64,000 bases of DNA from contig JALLLT010000002.1 in assembly GCA_025266875.1 (NCBI GenBank), forward strand, positions 186,001 through 250,000, in the 5' to 3' direction. The notes beneath the pieces are model-generated. The model ran no database searches. It had not been told where the DNA came from and saw nothing but the letters and a program-made list of their open reading frames with translations. This stretch comes from Fennellomyces sp. T-0311. Taxonomy: Eukaryota > Mucoromycota > Mucoromycetes > Mucorales > Lichtheimiaceae. Every line of letters begins with the position of its first letter. Positions within the stretch are counted from its first letter, which is position 1. Shown here piece after piece: positions 21,990-31,395 of this stretch. A program made the position numbers and the translations under genes.

Positions 21990-22795
21990 CGCCTCCAGCG
22001 CCGAATCATATGTACACTGGCACCCCACCAAGGGCCCCATGGCCCCCCCCCAAACCAGTCCCTCCGTCGCAGAAAGGCCCGCAGTAATCAAGTCGGCGTA
22101 TCCTGGTCGTTCTGTTGTTCAACGAGTTGCATCTCAACCTCCTTTCGTAGAGGTCGTGAGGCTCTTGCCACTCTGGTGTGTCTCTCAGGTGAGTTGTATG
22201 AGATAAGACACTAACATGTTTCGGCAAGCCTTCCCGACTACGACTGCAACTCTCTAGAGAAACTAGTCGTTAGTTTCTCCAGGTAGCTGACGCAAACAAA
22301 TGTGTCTTGTGGGATTTCTGCAGGTCTATGGACATTGAGTTTTCCCAATGTCCACGACCAGATCCGGTGATTCTACAAAACAATATATTCCAGTTAGTTC
22401 ATAACTGTATATTTGTTGGCTGTAAGCGTACCTTTGATCACGATAATAATACTCGGGAAAACTCAATATCCATTGGCCACAAGACGCATTTGTTTGCGTC
22501 AGCTACATGGAGGAACTAACGGCTAGCTTCTCTAGAGAGTTGCAGTCGTAGTCGGGAAGGCTTACCGAAACCTGTTAGTGTCTTATCTCATACAACTTAC
22601 CTGAGAGATACACCAGAGTGACAAGAGCTTCACGACCCAAGGAGGCCGAGATGCAACTCGTTGAACAACAGAACGAGCAGGATACGACGACTTGGTTACT
22701 GCGCACCTTCCCACGGCAGAAAGACCGGAATGGCGGCGACATGAGGTCCTCAATGGGGTGGCAGTGTACATATGACCCGGCGCTGATCTCGCTGG
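21990..22795. mobile_element. Long inverted-repeat element (foldback/MITE-like)
   Basis: The left arm (about 21990-22346) and right arm (about 22453-22795) are reverse complements with scattered mismatches, separated by about 105 bases. Shared blocks include TCATATGTACACTG, TTCAACGAGTTGCATCTC, CTACGACTGCAACTCTCT and GCTGACGCAAACAAATG. No protein-coding capacity is visible. The structure fits a non-autonomous foldback transposon. If transcribed, it would form a hairpin of about 350 bp. Target-site duplications were not identified and the outer edges are approximate. Confidence 0.85.
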
Positions 22796-23099
22796 GCTAG
22801 GCCCAGCCTGTTTGCCACAAAAAATGACTGATAAAGCAAAAGAGTATTAGCTTTCAAGTGTTAATTATCCAAGTACCAATATGCTTACCACCAAAATTGG
22901 ATGTCCCTGTGCCATCGGTATGGCGTGTTGCTCGTCGATTCGAGTTGCTGCTTGGGCAGAGGGCGAGGCCCTGGGTATAAGCATGAGGTGGGAGGGTATA
23001 AATGCAAAATTGTTGGGTATGTAGAGAGGATATATGTAGAGGGTATATAAGAGGGGGTATCGTCCAGTAAATATAGAGAAAGTCCAGTAAATATATGTA

Positions 23100-23118
23100 T
23101 AGAGAGAGAGAGAGAGAG
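23100..23118. repeat. AG microsatellite
   Basis: An AG dinucleotide run with minor interruption. Confidence 0.8.
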
Positions 23119-23139
23119 GGAGGCACTGATTATCTAAAC

Positions 23140-23295
23140 TAAGGGGATTTTTTTTTGTTTTTTTGTTTTTTTTAGGGGGATCTTTTTTTTTGCTTTTGTT
23201 TTTTGTCGGGGGGTCTTTTTTTGCGATGTCTTTTTTTTGTTTTTTACTTTTTTTGAGGGCTTTTGTGGTTTTTTCTTTTTTTTAAGAGGTTTTTT
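23140..23295. repeat. T-rich low-complexity stretch with GGG interruptions
   Basis: T runs are broken by GGGG or GAGG. The stretch lies downstream of the minus-strand repeat-protein gene and probably includes its 3' flank. No gene is seen between 22800 and 23370. Confidence 0.6.
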
Positions 23296-23371
23296 GTTTT
23301 CTAGTTACGACTGTTCCATAGAAGATTCATCAGTGATTCTGTTGCTAAGATTTTGACAGTTTGTACACAAC

Positions 23372-24145
23372 TTACTTTTCATCGTAGTGTTGTTGGAGGA
23401 AGTGGTTACCGACGGCATAGCGACGCAGGTCGCCATCATAGTCGTGGTCCTGGTTGCGGGCACGGAGGTAAAGGGACCGCAAGAAGGCGCGAAAGCCAAA
23501 TTCAAGTTCCTCTTGCAGAGCAAGGCGCTCGGGAACTTGCCACATTTCATTTGTTTCGCTGTGGACTTGCTGTTCCGGTGGGGTGATATTCATCTGCCCG
23601 AAAAGCCCGATGAACTCGTCATCCACAGCTGGAGGCGGAGGCGGTGGCGGAGGCATGGCTTCAAGAAGCTGCTCGGACGGCAAAGGCGGAGACATGGCTT
23701 CAGGAATCTGCGCAGCCAGCGGCGGAGACATGGGCTGGAACAGCAGTATGGACGACGAGGCTTCGGGTACCGACGGCAACCGCGGAGACACGACTGCAAG
23801 CACGGGCGACAACCGCGGAGACACGACTTCAAGCACGGGCGACAACCGCGGAGACACGACTTCAAGCACGGGCGACAACAGCGGAGACACGACTTCAAGC
23901 ACGGGCGACAACAGCGGAGACACGACTGCAAGCACGGGCGACAACCGCGGAGACATAGCTGCGGGAAGCAGCGCAGGCGGTGCGAACAGTGATGGCGAAT
24001 CAGGCGGCACACGACGAGCACGCGAGAGAACAGTTTGAACGATGCGAATAGCAACGAAAAGGAGAGCAGCAGCGAAAAGCGCGGTGAAGAACATGGTTAG
24101 AACTGGGGAAAGAAAGAGAAAAAGGGAAAAAAGTCTTTTTTTCAT
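23372..24145 (-). CDS. Membrane-anchored protein with an 11-residue Pro-rich tandem repeat
   Basis: A single exon of 257 residues on the minus strand. Residues about 5-37 are strongly hydrophobic with a basic start, fitting a signal anchor. Residues 63-128 hold six copies of an 11-residue unit of the form VVSPRLSPVLE. A Pro-rich segment follows, with a run of eight Pro near 170, then a charged C-terminal 90 residues (WQVPERLALQEE, FRAFLRSLYLRA). The 33-bp DNA repeat gives open frames on both strands. I chose this one for its ATG, length and membrane segment. I do not recognise a family. The non-repeat C-terminus might carry the function. It could be a fast-evolving cell-surface or endomembrane protein. 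Confidence 0.55.
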   Translation of the reverse strand: MKKRLFSLFLFLSPVLTMFFTALFAAALLFVAIRIVQTVLSRARRVPPDSPSLFAPPALLPAAMSPRLSPVLAVVSPLLSPVLEVVSPLLSPVLEVVSPRLSPVLEVVSPRLSPVLAVVSPRLPSVPEASSSILLFQPMSPPLAAQIPEAMSPPLPSEQLLEAMPPPPPPPPAVDDEFIGLFGQMNITPPEQQVHSETNEMWQVPERLALQEELEFGFRAFLRSLYLRARNQDHDYDGDLRRYAVGNHFLQQHYDEK

Positions 24146-24149
24146 TTAT

Positions 24150-25430
24150 TTTGCTATGACCAGAACGCACTTGAAGGTTGGCCATTTTGTGTTACACATG
24201 GAGCCATAAGATCATCCCTTTACCATCTTTTGCCAATGGAGATCCACCATTGCCTTGCATGAGATGCCGCCATGCCGCAAGACAACTTGATAAACTGTCA
24301 TTTGTAGTCATGGCAGCTGTCCCCATGGCGTCCAAATCTTGTCCTCATGCCCAAAACTTCATCCTGGACAGATTCCGGTATCGTTTATGAAAATTTCTAT
24401 ATGTGGTAATACACTCGGAAGACAATTATCATATAACAGACTGGCCCGGATTCAACGCTTCGTATTTTATTCGAAAAGTAGACGTTCTGAGGATACTGTA
24501 GACACTCGACGCGTCTCTCTACGTGGCCTGTACGCCACGTTCCGAATTTTGTGTCAGGAGGCGCACGGACATCACGTCTATCATTTCCCAAACAGGGTTT
24601 CATTGTGATCGCTGCCACTCCGCTAGGAACACACAGTACTCAATGCGACGGTTAGGACACTGACGTTTCTCATGTTCCCTTTCATGGCTGTACTTTTTGT
24701 CTCATCTGCCTCATTACCGCGGAATACGGTTTTTTCATTAAGAACGGCAGCAAAACATGCTTTTTCGGTGGTGTTTGAAGTCTGTCTTGCAATACCGCAT
24801 GAGTTGTGAAGAAGGCTTTTATCGAGTTGAGCTCACCAATCATTAAAGCGACTATCCTTTGCCTACGGTTTGTCTTCCAGAAAGGTATGCCCAATCCAAA
24901 CATACGTAGTGGACACGAGACTTCACCAGAGTATTTGGCACGTGATTGTTTTTCTGACGGGAACCGTGGGTCGATATGCGTCACACACAGCCGCGGTAAA
25001 TCGTGTACCAGTACGTTCGCTGATTTGGAACAGTTATTAGAAGCCGCGTATACAACAATAAGTATATTGATATTTATACCGATACACTCACTACATACTA
25101 CTATTATTATGTGTGAATTCGAAAGGGCGCTTGATATATAGCTACTGTCTTGTGATGATTGTGTAGCGCAGCCCTCACTCAGCTTTTCTTCTGTTGTTTG
25201 TCAATGGCAACTTGGATCATTAGGAAAGTAACTTTATATTGGTGAGAAAGGTGTAATACTATGTATGCGCAATTAGGGTACCACTTAATCTTGGTTTATG
25301 CAACGACGGTGTTCTATCACGTAATGCCACTCAGGAACTTTCCCCTCCTTATAAATCTCACTGTGACTTTACGAAACTTGCAATCACCAAGGACAACACC
25401 TGATGATGAATTGTATATTATCGGTTAAAA
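24150..25430. other. Intergenic stretch, no gene seen
   Basis: Short open frames on both strands, none with coding-like composition or a linked splice pattern. Confidence 0.45.
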
Positions 25431-25439
25431 GGGATGATC

Positions 25440-25640
25440 CCGGGGCTCAAATTCTTGGATTCAGCTATTCCAAAATATGCGTAACTTGACCCATCTCAAG
25501 TTGGTAGGGCCTACACCAGCACCGGGTTCTGATGAAGCAGTACAAAATGCACTACCACGTCTAGAATTTGTGAAACTGGAGTGGATCAATTTTGTGACCA
25601 ATACTTTGCATATTCGCACTGCGATTTGCATGCGATGACA
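25440..25640 (+). pseudogene. F-box/LRR-like coding relic
   Basis: One frame reads FQNMRNLTHLKLVG and then NALPRLEFVKLEWINF. This is the Leu-spaced pattern of leucine-rich repeats as found in large fungal F-box families. It runs into a shifted frame near 25630 (CDLHAMTIDEPERLLQYI). No start codon or F-box is seen, so it is probably a gene fragment. Confidence 0.35.
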
Positions 25641-25829
25641 ATTGACGAACCCGAGAGATTATTACAATACATAAAGCTTTTTTTTCTAAATATGCGAAAT
25701 GAACCGATTCCTACGTATTGTTCGCTTCATCCTTATTGTCACACATGTGCATTTTTAGAATCAGCGCAGATTTATCACCCATCACATATCGTATACAATC
25801 TTACGTGCTTGTGGAACTGATAAAGTTTT

Positions 25830-26800
25830 TATGTTTGGGTTCAGTTTACGCATTAAGGTTTCTAATTGGCTTCCAATATTTCGAGATATGTGAAATGCAA
25901 CACCACGTCCCAACGCCGCGAGGAGTTGAACTACGAAAGCAATAGAACGAGATATTCGAAGGACGTCAGCTAAAAGTATGGCAGTTCCTTCCAGTAAAAG
26001 ATGAAGCCGTGGGCCCGTATACTCATGAATTAGCCCAACAGTCAAGCCAACGTGTGTTGGTGGACGACTGCTACTGACCGGAGAATGTATTGAATGCTAT
26101 ATTTTAAGCGACATAGCCTTCAATTACGACGCCATCTTTATTTGACATACCATAAGCAGTCTTCTTCTGCCACCCGATTGCGGTAAAAGATAGTATGGTA
26201 TATATATATCTGAAGTTTTATGTGGTCTCTTTTCAAAAATCAAATCCCATTTTTCTAAAGATAAAAAATAATGCTGTTATTATTCCGTAGGTATACTATG
26301 TATCTGCACCCCTATGTAGATCAATTTATATGTCGTATATTTACTTTTTATACGTGCATTATTTATATGGCCGCTTATGTTGCAACTCACCATATATAAG
26401 TTACTATATCGCAATGCGAAATCCTAATACATAGAAGGGTTGCAAAAAAAAAGAATCATCATCTTGTTATTGATGGTGTTATGGCTACCAATGACCTTAG
26501 TCAAATTCTAATTAAGCTATCATCGCTTAGTGTGCATTGTCGACTGTGTGTTACCATCTGAGGTAAAGGCAAGCATGAAATGGGGGACAATGGGCAATTG
26601 CTATTCTTGGATCATTTGCCGTGCTGACAAAAAAGTACATTTTATCATGGCCATTTTCATGAGCAAAAGGTAATCAGTTGGAAAAAAAAAGAGTGACCTT
26701 ATATTTCCCACTCAAGAAAAAAAAACAGTCGATCAAGGACACCATCTAGCCAGCTTCTAATCAAGAAAATGTAATAGCAAAAGACACACCACATCATTTT
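25830..26800. other. AT-rich intergenic stretch
   Basis: No supported gene. The last 120 bases are T-rich leader sequence of the AT-hook gene. Confidence 0.45.
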
Positions 26801-26890
26801 TTGGGAATTTTTGATTTTTTTTTCTTAATTTTTTTGACTCGCTTTCTTTTTTTTTTCTTCCCTTGCAAAAGCACCTCCCTTCTCAACGCA

Positions 26891-27760
26891 ATGAGTGACA
26901 ATCCGGATAAAACAGAGAGTTCAAGTCCTGGGAAAGTCGCAGGCATGGCGAGTAATTCAGCGATGGTGACATCGACAACGAAATTCAGCGAAGAGCCTGA
27001 AGATAGACCCACAGTGACCGCGCCCACACGAAAGCGGGGCCGGCCAAGAAAGCTCAACGGAAAGCCTGAAGAGGTTCCCAAGCGCAAACCAGGACGACCT
27101 CCCAAGCTTCCCGCAGAGTCGACGCGTCCTGACCAAGGTCCGCCAGTCAAACGACCACGAGGACGGCCTCCCAAACCAAAAGTGCAAGGTCCCAAACGGA
27201 GACCAGGACGGCCGCGCAAAATACCCTGTGACAATGATCAACAGCCTGTTGCAAAACGTCCGCGTGGAAGACCACGTAAGAATGTTCAAGAAAAACGTAA
27301 ACCTGGTCGACCTCGAAAATACCCGGTCGAACCTTCACAAAGGCAAGAAGAGCATTCGGAAGAGCCCGCAGAAAATCATCCACAAGAGTCTCCCATGGAG
27401 CTTCCCAAAGTGAAGCGCGGACCTGGGCGACCAAGAAAGTATCCACCGACTCAGCCAGCGTCCAATGGTGCGAAACGTAAGCCTGGACGGCCGAGAAAGA
27501 GATCCCCAATGGTGATAATGGCAAGTGATCCTGTAGAACTTACCGGCTCTAAGCGCGAGCGGCCAAAGCAAGATGATGCGGAGCCACCTCGAAAACGTGG
27601 CCGGCCAAGGAAGGTTGCCAAAGTCGAAAGCACGATGGGTGAACCGAAAGGCGAGCGTGACCCACCAAGCACATCGGATGAACTGCCACAAATCGTTCTA
27701 ACCAATGCCGACGGCTCAGATAGAGTGATTAGGAAGGAGTCCTCTCCATCAGTAGCGTAA
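26891..27760 (+). CDS. AT-hook DNA-binding protein with nine hooks
   Basis: A single exon of 289 residues. I chose the ATG at 26891, after a pyrimidine-rich leader; the frame is open further upstream but encodes Phe-rich leader sequence. Nine AT-hook cores (RGRPRK or PGRPRK/PPK type) are spread over about residues 38-245 and separated by Pro- and Lys-rich linkers. A tenth copy has decayed to KRERPKQ. AT-hooks insert Arg-Gly-Arg into the minor groove of AT-rich DNA, and multi-hook proteins act in chromatin architecture (HMGA-like). No other domain is visible. It converges on SEH1 with about 130 bases between stop codons. Confidence 0.85.
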   Translation: MSDNPDKTESSSPGKVAGMASNSAMVTSTTKFSEEPEDRPTVTAPTRKRGRPRKLNGKPEEVPKRKPGRPPKLPAESTRPDQGPPVKRPRGRPPKPKVQGPKRRPGRPRKIPCDNDQQPVAKRPRGRPRKNVQEKRKPGRPRKYPVEPSQRQEEHSEEPAENHPQESPMELPKVKRGPGRPRKYPPTQPASNGAKRKPGRPRKRSPMVIMASDPVELTGSKRERPKQDDAEPPRKRGRPRKVAKVESTMGEPKGERDPPSTSDELPQIVLTNADGSDRVIRKESSPSVA

Positions 27761-27893
27761 ATAGTCGATACCATTGCTTCAAACCAAAAAGTTACCACGC
27801 GTACGCATTGCACATGAACTAAAAAAAAAAGCCATTGCTGTTCTGCTGATTACATTATGAGGGTTATACAGTTTATTAGTTTGCTTCTATGTA

Positions 27894-29383
27894 CTATGAT
27901 GATGACTGGTTGGCCGAGATTGCTGCCATTTGTCGCCACACGCCATCCGATCCAGCCTTCCACAGGCGGATCTTGCCATCATCACCCGACGACGAGAGGA
28001 TCGTGCCTGTGATATTCCATTCCACGCGCCACACTTCCGCATGATGATCATTAAACGCAGCCACCATCTCAATATGCATCTGACGCTGACCAGGCTTGGA
28101 CTGACGGGCCAAGGATGAAGATGAACCCACGGTGGGCGATTGACCGAATCGGGATTGCTGTTGCGATAGATTGAAGGATGGACTGGACGACACGGGTTCC
28201 GTGATTTTGAATATTCGAACGAAATGATCCTTGCAAGCCGTTGCAATCAATTGGTACGTCCGGGCCATGCTAGGAGCCCAACTGACGTCATGGACTTCTT
28301 GTTCGTGACCACGGAGATAATCGCCTGGATACCAACGACTGTGTCCATCATGACGGAAAATGCGAGCGCCGATTTCTTTGCCGAGGCCAACGACCATCAT
28401 GGGCGTGGCAGTGCGATTGGGACACCAATCGATGCAGTAGCCGCTGTCAGCGGCACCGGGACCATGGGTGCTGGCTGGGATTATTGTGGATGTATTGTTG
28501 CCTTGCGACGTGGGCGAGACAGTGGCAATGGGTGTCGTAGCACTTGTATTGCCTCCACTGGCGCTGGTCATGACCGGAAACGGACCGGCATTTCCGGGGG
28601 CGTCGATGCCTGGGGTGGACAATGCGTGGCTGCCGATGGATGAGCTGCTTGAGCTTGTGCTGTTGGTGTGGATCGGTTGCTGGGGTTGGATCTGCTGCTG
28701 TTGCTGTGGAATGGAGGATAAGGATGTGGGAGGTGTACCTGAAATCGCCTGCATGGGTTGCGAGGGCGTGGTGTCGTTTGGATTGCCGATCTCGAATTCT
28801 TCCATTTGAGACCACTGCGCCAAGTTGGTTGGCTCCAGTGCTTCGTATATTCGAACAATGCCGTCGGCCGAGCATGTGGCCTGTTTTATTTCGTGCTTTA
28901 GTGATCTGGAACACACACGCACGCGCGCACACACAATACCAGTCTCAGTGCGCCTGGCGTGGGTGAGAAGGCGATATCCAAGACCGCACCACGCGATTCC
29001 ACCAGACGAAAGCGTTCCACCCATCGTTTCTGACTAGCCTTTGCTTCTATATATAGGAGTTTAGACAATCTTGCGACAGGAATCGCGTGTAAATATTAAC
29101 CCATGGGCTGCTCTTCCCAAATCTTGACGAGTCGATCGAGCGAACAACTGGCAATAACCTGGCCGTATTCGGGATGAGCCCATATTGCTTTGAGAATGGA
29201 AGAATCGTGTGCCTTCCATGTGTCATTGAGTTCCCAAACCGCAGCGTCTTCTCGCTCGACAAAGTCCCACACCTTGAGACGCTGATCGGATGAGCAAGTG
29301 ACGAGACGTTTGCCGTAAAAATCGTAGGAAATGTCGTGTATCAGATCTTCATGAGCCGTGTCGAATTTGGTGATGCTGCTCAT
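27894..29383 (-). CDS. SEH1: Nucleoporin SEH1 (WD40)
   Basis: Three exons on the minus strand: 29383-29101, 29043-28940, 28880-27894, giving 457 residues. The exon 2 acceptor (after TAGAAG) was chosen because it keeps phase. Exon 1 reads DLIHDISYDFYGKRLVTCSS and LKVWD. Exon 2 reads RWVERFRLVESRGAVLD and exon 3 begins LATCSADGIVRIYEALEP, all typical of Seh1. Three later WD repeats include WYPGDYLRGHEQEVHDVSW and DDGKIRLWK. Seh1 is a beta-propeller subunit of the Y-shaped Nup84 complex of the nuclear pore and of the SEA/GATOR2 complex. A Gln/Ser/Thr-rich insertion of about 100 residues (roughly 160-265) splits two repeats. It shares a 104-base divergent promoter with the DUF2358 gene. Confidence 0.92.
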
Positions 29384-29487
29384 TGGGGGGTTTTTTCGCG
29401 TAAAGTTTCTTCTCCGGAGTATTTCAACGGTTTTATGCGACACACAAGCACAGAAATAGCTATTTTTTTTTTGTTACGAGAAAAAAA
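29384..29487. promoter_or_regulatory. Compact divergent promoter between SEH1 and the DUF2358 gene
   Basis: Only 104 bases separate the two start codons. It contains a T-rich run and no clear TATA box. A shared bidirectional promoter is inferred. Confidence 0.5.
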
Positions 29488-30171
29488 ATGTTTCGGCCGG
29501 TTTGCACAAAATATATACGGCACATAGCACCGTTACGCTCTTTACACAGTCGACGTGACCTTCGACCCAACGAGTACGAGCTTCGTGTTGGTTTTGGTGA
29601 GCCCAGAGGGAGAAAAAGGACAAACACGCATGCTGACCCATTTGCAACAAAAGCAATTGCGATCTTGCAAGACGAATTGCCGCAGTTTTTCACGCATGGA
29701 CTGACAGAACATTCCATATACTCGCAACACATTGTGCTGTCGGATCCGCACTACACGCGACTGTCGGTGCCTGGACGAACGGCGTATCTGGGGATCGCCG
29801 AGACGCTGCGGTGGAGTCTGCGGATGTATTTCGACGACATACAGTTTGAAATAACACGACTCCGGGTGCTGCCGGACAAGACGTACCAGAAAGACGAGGC
29901 CAATGCGGTACGGCACCTTGAAATTCGGTGGCGGCTGGATGGGGTGCGACACCCATCGCTCTTCCTGGCCAGCCCGGAGCGGCATTACGAGGGCATCTTT
30001 CTGTACACGTTCGACGACGAGGGATACATCGGCGAGCACCGCATCCAGCACATTGTGCCGCCGCCCAGCCGACGGATTCTTCTGCTGCATTCGGTGGGCG
30101 GGCGGATGCGGGCGTACTGGGAAGAGATGAAGCGAAGGCGGGTGCCGGAGCTGAGTCCTGGCATGGGATGA
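29488..30171 (+). CDS. DUF2358-family protein (C6orf136-like)
   Basis: A single exon of 227 residues. The N-terminus is Arg-rich and lacks acidic residues for about 20 positions, fitting a mitochondrial presequence. The core reads ILQDELPQFFTHGLTEHSIY, then DPHYTRL, a WRLDGVRHPSLFLAS segment and a C-terminal IFLYTFDDEGYIGEHRIQ, matching DUF2358 as in human C6orf136. These are small NTF2-like proteins of unknown role. The gene is transcribed divergently from SEH1. Confidence 0.72.
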   Translation: MFRPVCTKYIRHIAPLRSLHSRRDLRPNEYELRVGFGEPRGRKRTNTHADPFATKAIAILQDELPQFFTHGLTEHSIYSQHIVLSDPHYTRLSVPGRTAYLGIAETLRWSLRMYFDDIQFEITRLRVLPDKTYQKDEANAVRHLEIRWRLDGVRHPSLFLASPERHYEGIFLYTFDDEGYIGEHRIQHIVPPPSRRILLLHSVGGRMRAYWEEMKRRRVPELSPGMG

Positions 30172-30378
30172 TAAAGAAATGCAGGTTAAAAGAAAGGCGC
30201 GCGCAAATGATGTGCAAGGGTGGAAAAGAGAACCATATCATTGTTCTTGGGAATGAAAGGGGGTGGCAAGAGTTTGCACCGAAAGTTGACAAGCGAATTA
30301 AAAATAGGGTCAGAAGGTGACCATGTAACATGGCAAGCGAACAATAAAACTCATTGTTTGAGGTGCCCTTCTGCGTCT

Positions 30379-30388
30379 TATATATAAG
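30379..30388 (+). promoter_or_regulatory. TATA box of the small Cys/His-protein gene
   Basis: TTATATATAAG lies about 90 nt upstream of the ATG at 30470, followed by a CT-rich leader. Confidence 0.55.
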
Positions 30389-30469
30389 CGTGTGTGCTGG
30401 CACCCACCTCATCGGCTTCAACCTTGGGTCATTCCCTCTTTCTTTTTTTCATCCAAACCTCCCCCAACC

Positions 30470-31069
30470 ATGAGTCTGCGATGCCGAGTGTGCGGCAAAG
30501 AGCTCCCGGAATTCGACCAACGCGGCTTCAGGAACGCCGGATTCACCGCGCACCAGAATCGCTGCATTGAGCGAGAACGGGAACGACGCGAAGGGGCCGC
30601 CAGACCTCCCCAGCGAGCCCACACAATGAACATCCCTCGACGTCTACTCCCAGCCTCGCCCTTGTCAAATGGCCGGCCATCATCGTTGCGGCGTCGCAGG
30701 CACTCATCCACAACAACACACGCCCCTGCATCGTCACCACCCTATCCACAACATTGGGTCCCTGCTTCCCAACAACCGCATCCACCACTCAGACCACCCG
30801 TAGCAGCAATGCTACCCGTGGCATCACATCATCTCCCGCCTCCGCCGCCCCGGCCTCCGTTGGTTTCATCGTCGATGCCACAGGTTTATTCCTTGCCAAC
30901 ACCATCGGACCTGCTGCAGGAAAGAACCCCCATCGAGTATTTCCCTGTCCAGCATTGTGATTACTGTGTGCCTCAGGGCGGCCTGCATGATCCCAACTGC
31001 TACCTGTTGCAATTCGTCACCGTGGCTACCATGGCGCCCCATGGCCCGTCCTCGTCCGCACCCTACTAG
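30470..31069 (+). CDS. Small Pro-rich protein with an N-terminal zinc-finger-like CxxC...HxxxxC
   Basis: A single exon of 199 residues. Residues 5-8 read CRVC, followed by GFTAHQNRC and a run of Glu/Arg, which together could bind one zinc ion (Cys2-His-Cys) next to a short helix. The middle (about 50-150) is Pro/Ser/His-rich and likely disordered. The C-terminus has a second Cys pair (HCDYC) and a nearby Cys. The TATA box, CT-rich leader and ATG context support expression. No family is recognised, and nuclear or RNA-binding roles would be speculation. Confidence 0.6.
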   Translation: MSLRCRVCGKELPEFDQRGFRNAGFTAHQNRCIERERERREGAARPPQRAHTMNIPRRLLPASPLSNGRPSSLRRRRHSSTTTHAPASSPPYPQHWVPASQQPHPPLRPPVAAMLPVASHHLPPPPPRPPLVSSSMPQVYSLPTPSDLLQERTPIEYFPVQHCDYCVPQGGLHDPNCYLLQFVTVATMAPHGPSSSAPY

Positions 31070-31395
31070 GCTGATCCCGGCGTGTTTTGCACTTATGCCC
31101 CCTCCTCCTTTACTGCTCATATGCTTCTTTTTTGTCTTCTTCATAACAGCTGCCATATATGTCACATGTCAATCTCTCTTTTTCCTTTCTATATGTAGCC
31201 TCTCATCTCTTTTATCTTTTGCCCGCTTTCCAGGGAGTCGTATGCAAGCTTACGTACGCGCATGCAAATGCAGTATGATGGAGTATAATGAATTAAGAAA
31301 TAGATTACTATTATTAATAAATATAGAGAGAATGCAGGATGATATTTTGGTGTCGTTAGGATGAAGCCAGCATCCCGGATGCAGAAAAATGATGC

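Noticed and set aside
23768..23962. CRISPR-like array
   Set aside because: Regular 33-bp units are contiguous without spacers and lie in a coding repeat of a eukaryotic genome.
23583..24038. Plus-strand Gly/Asp/Thr repeat ORF opposite the 11-residue repeat gene
   Set aside because: A 33-bp repeat without stops is open in all frames. The minus-strand frame is longer, has a signal anchor and ends in non-repeat protein-like sequence.
28881..29024. Upstream extension of the SEH1 exon 3 frame
   Set aside because: It reads through intron 2 and exon 2 in the wrong frame. The spliced frame restores the conserved SEH1 sequence.
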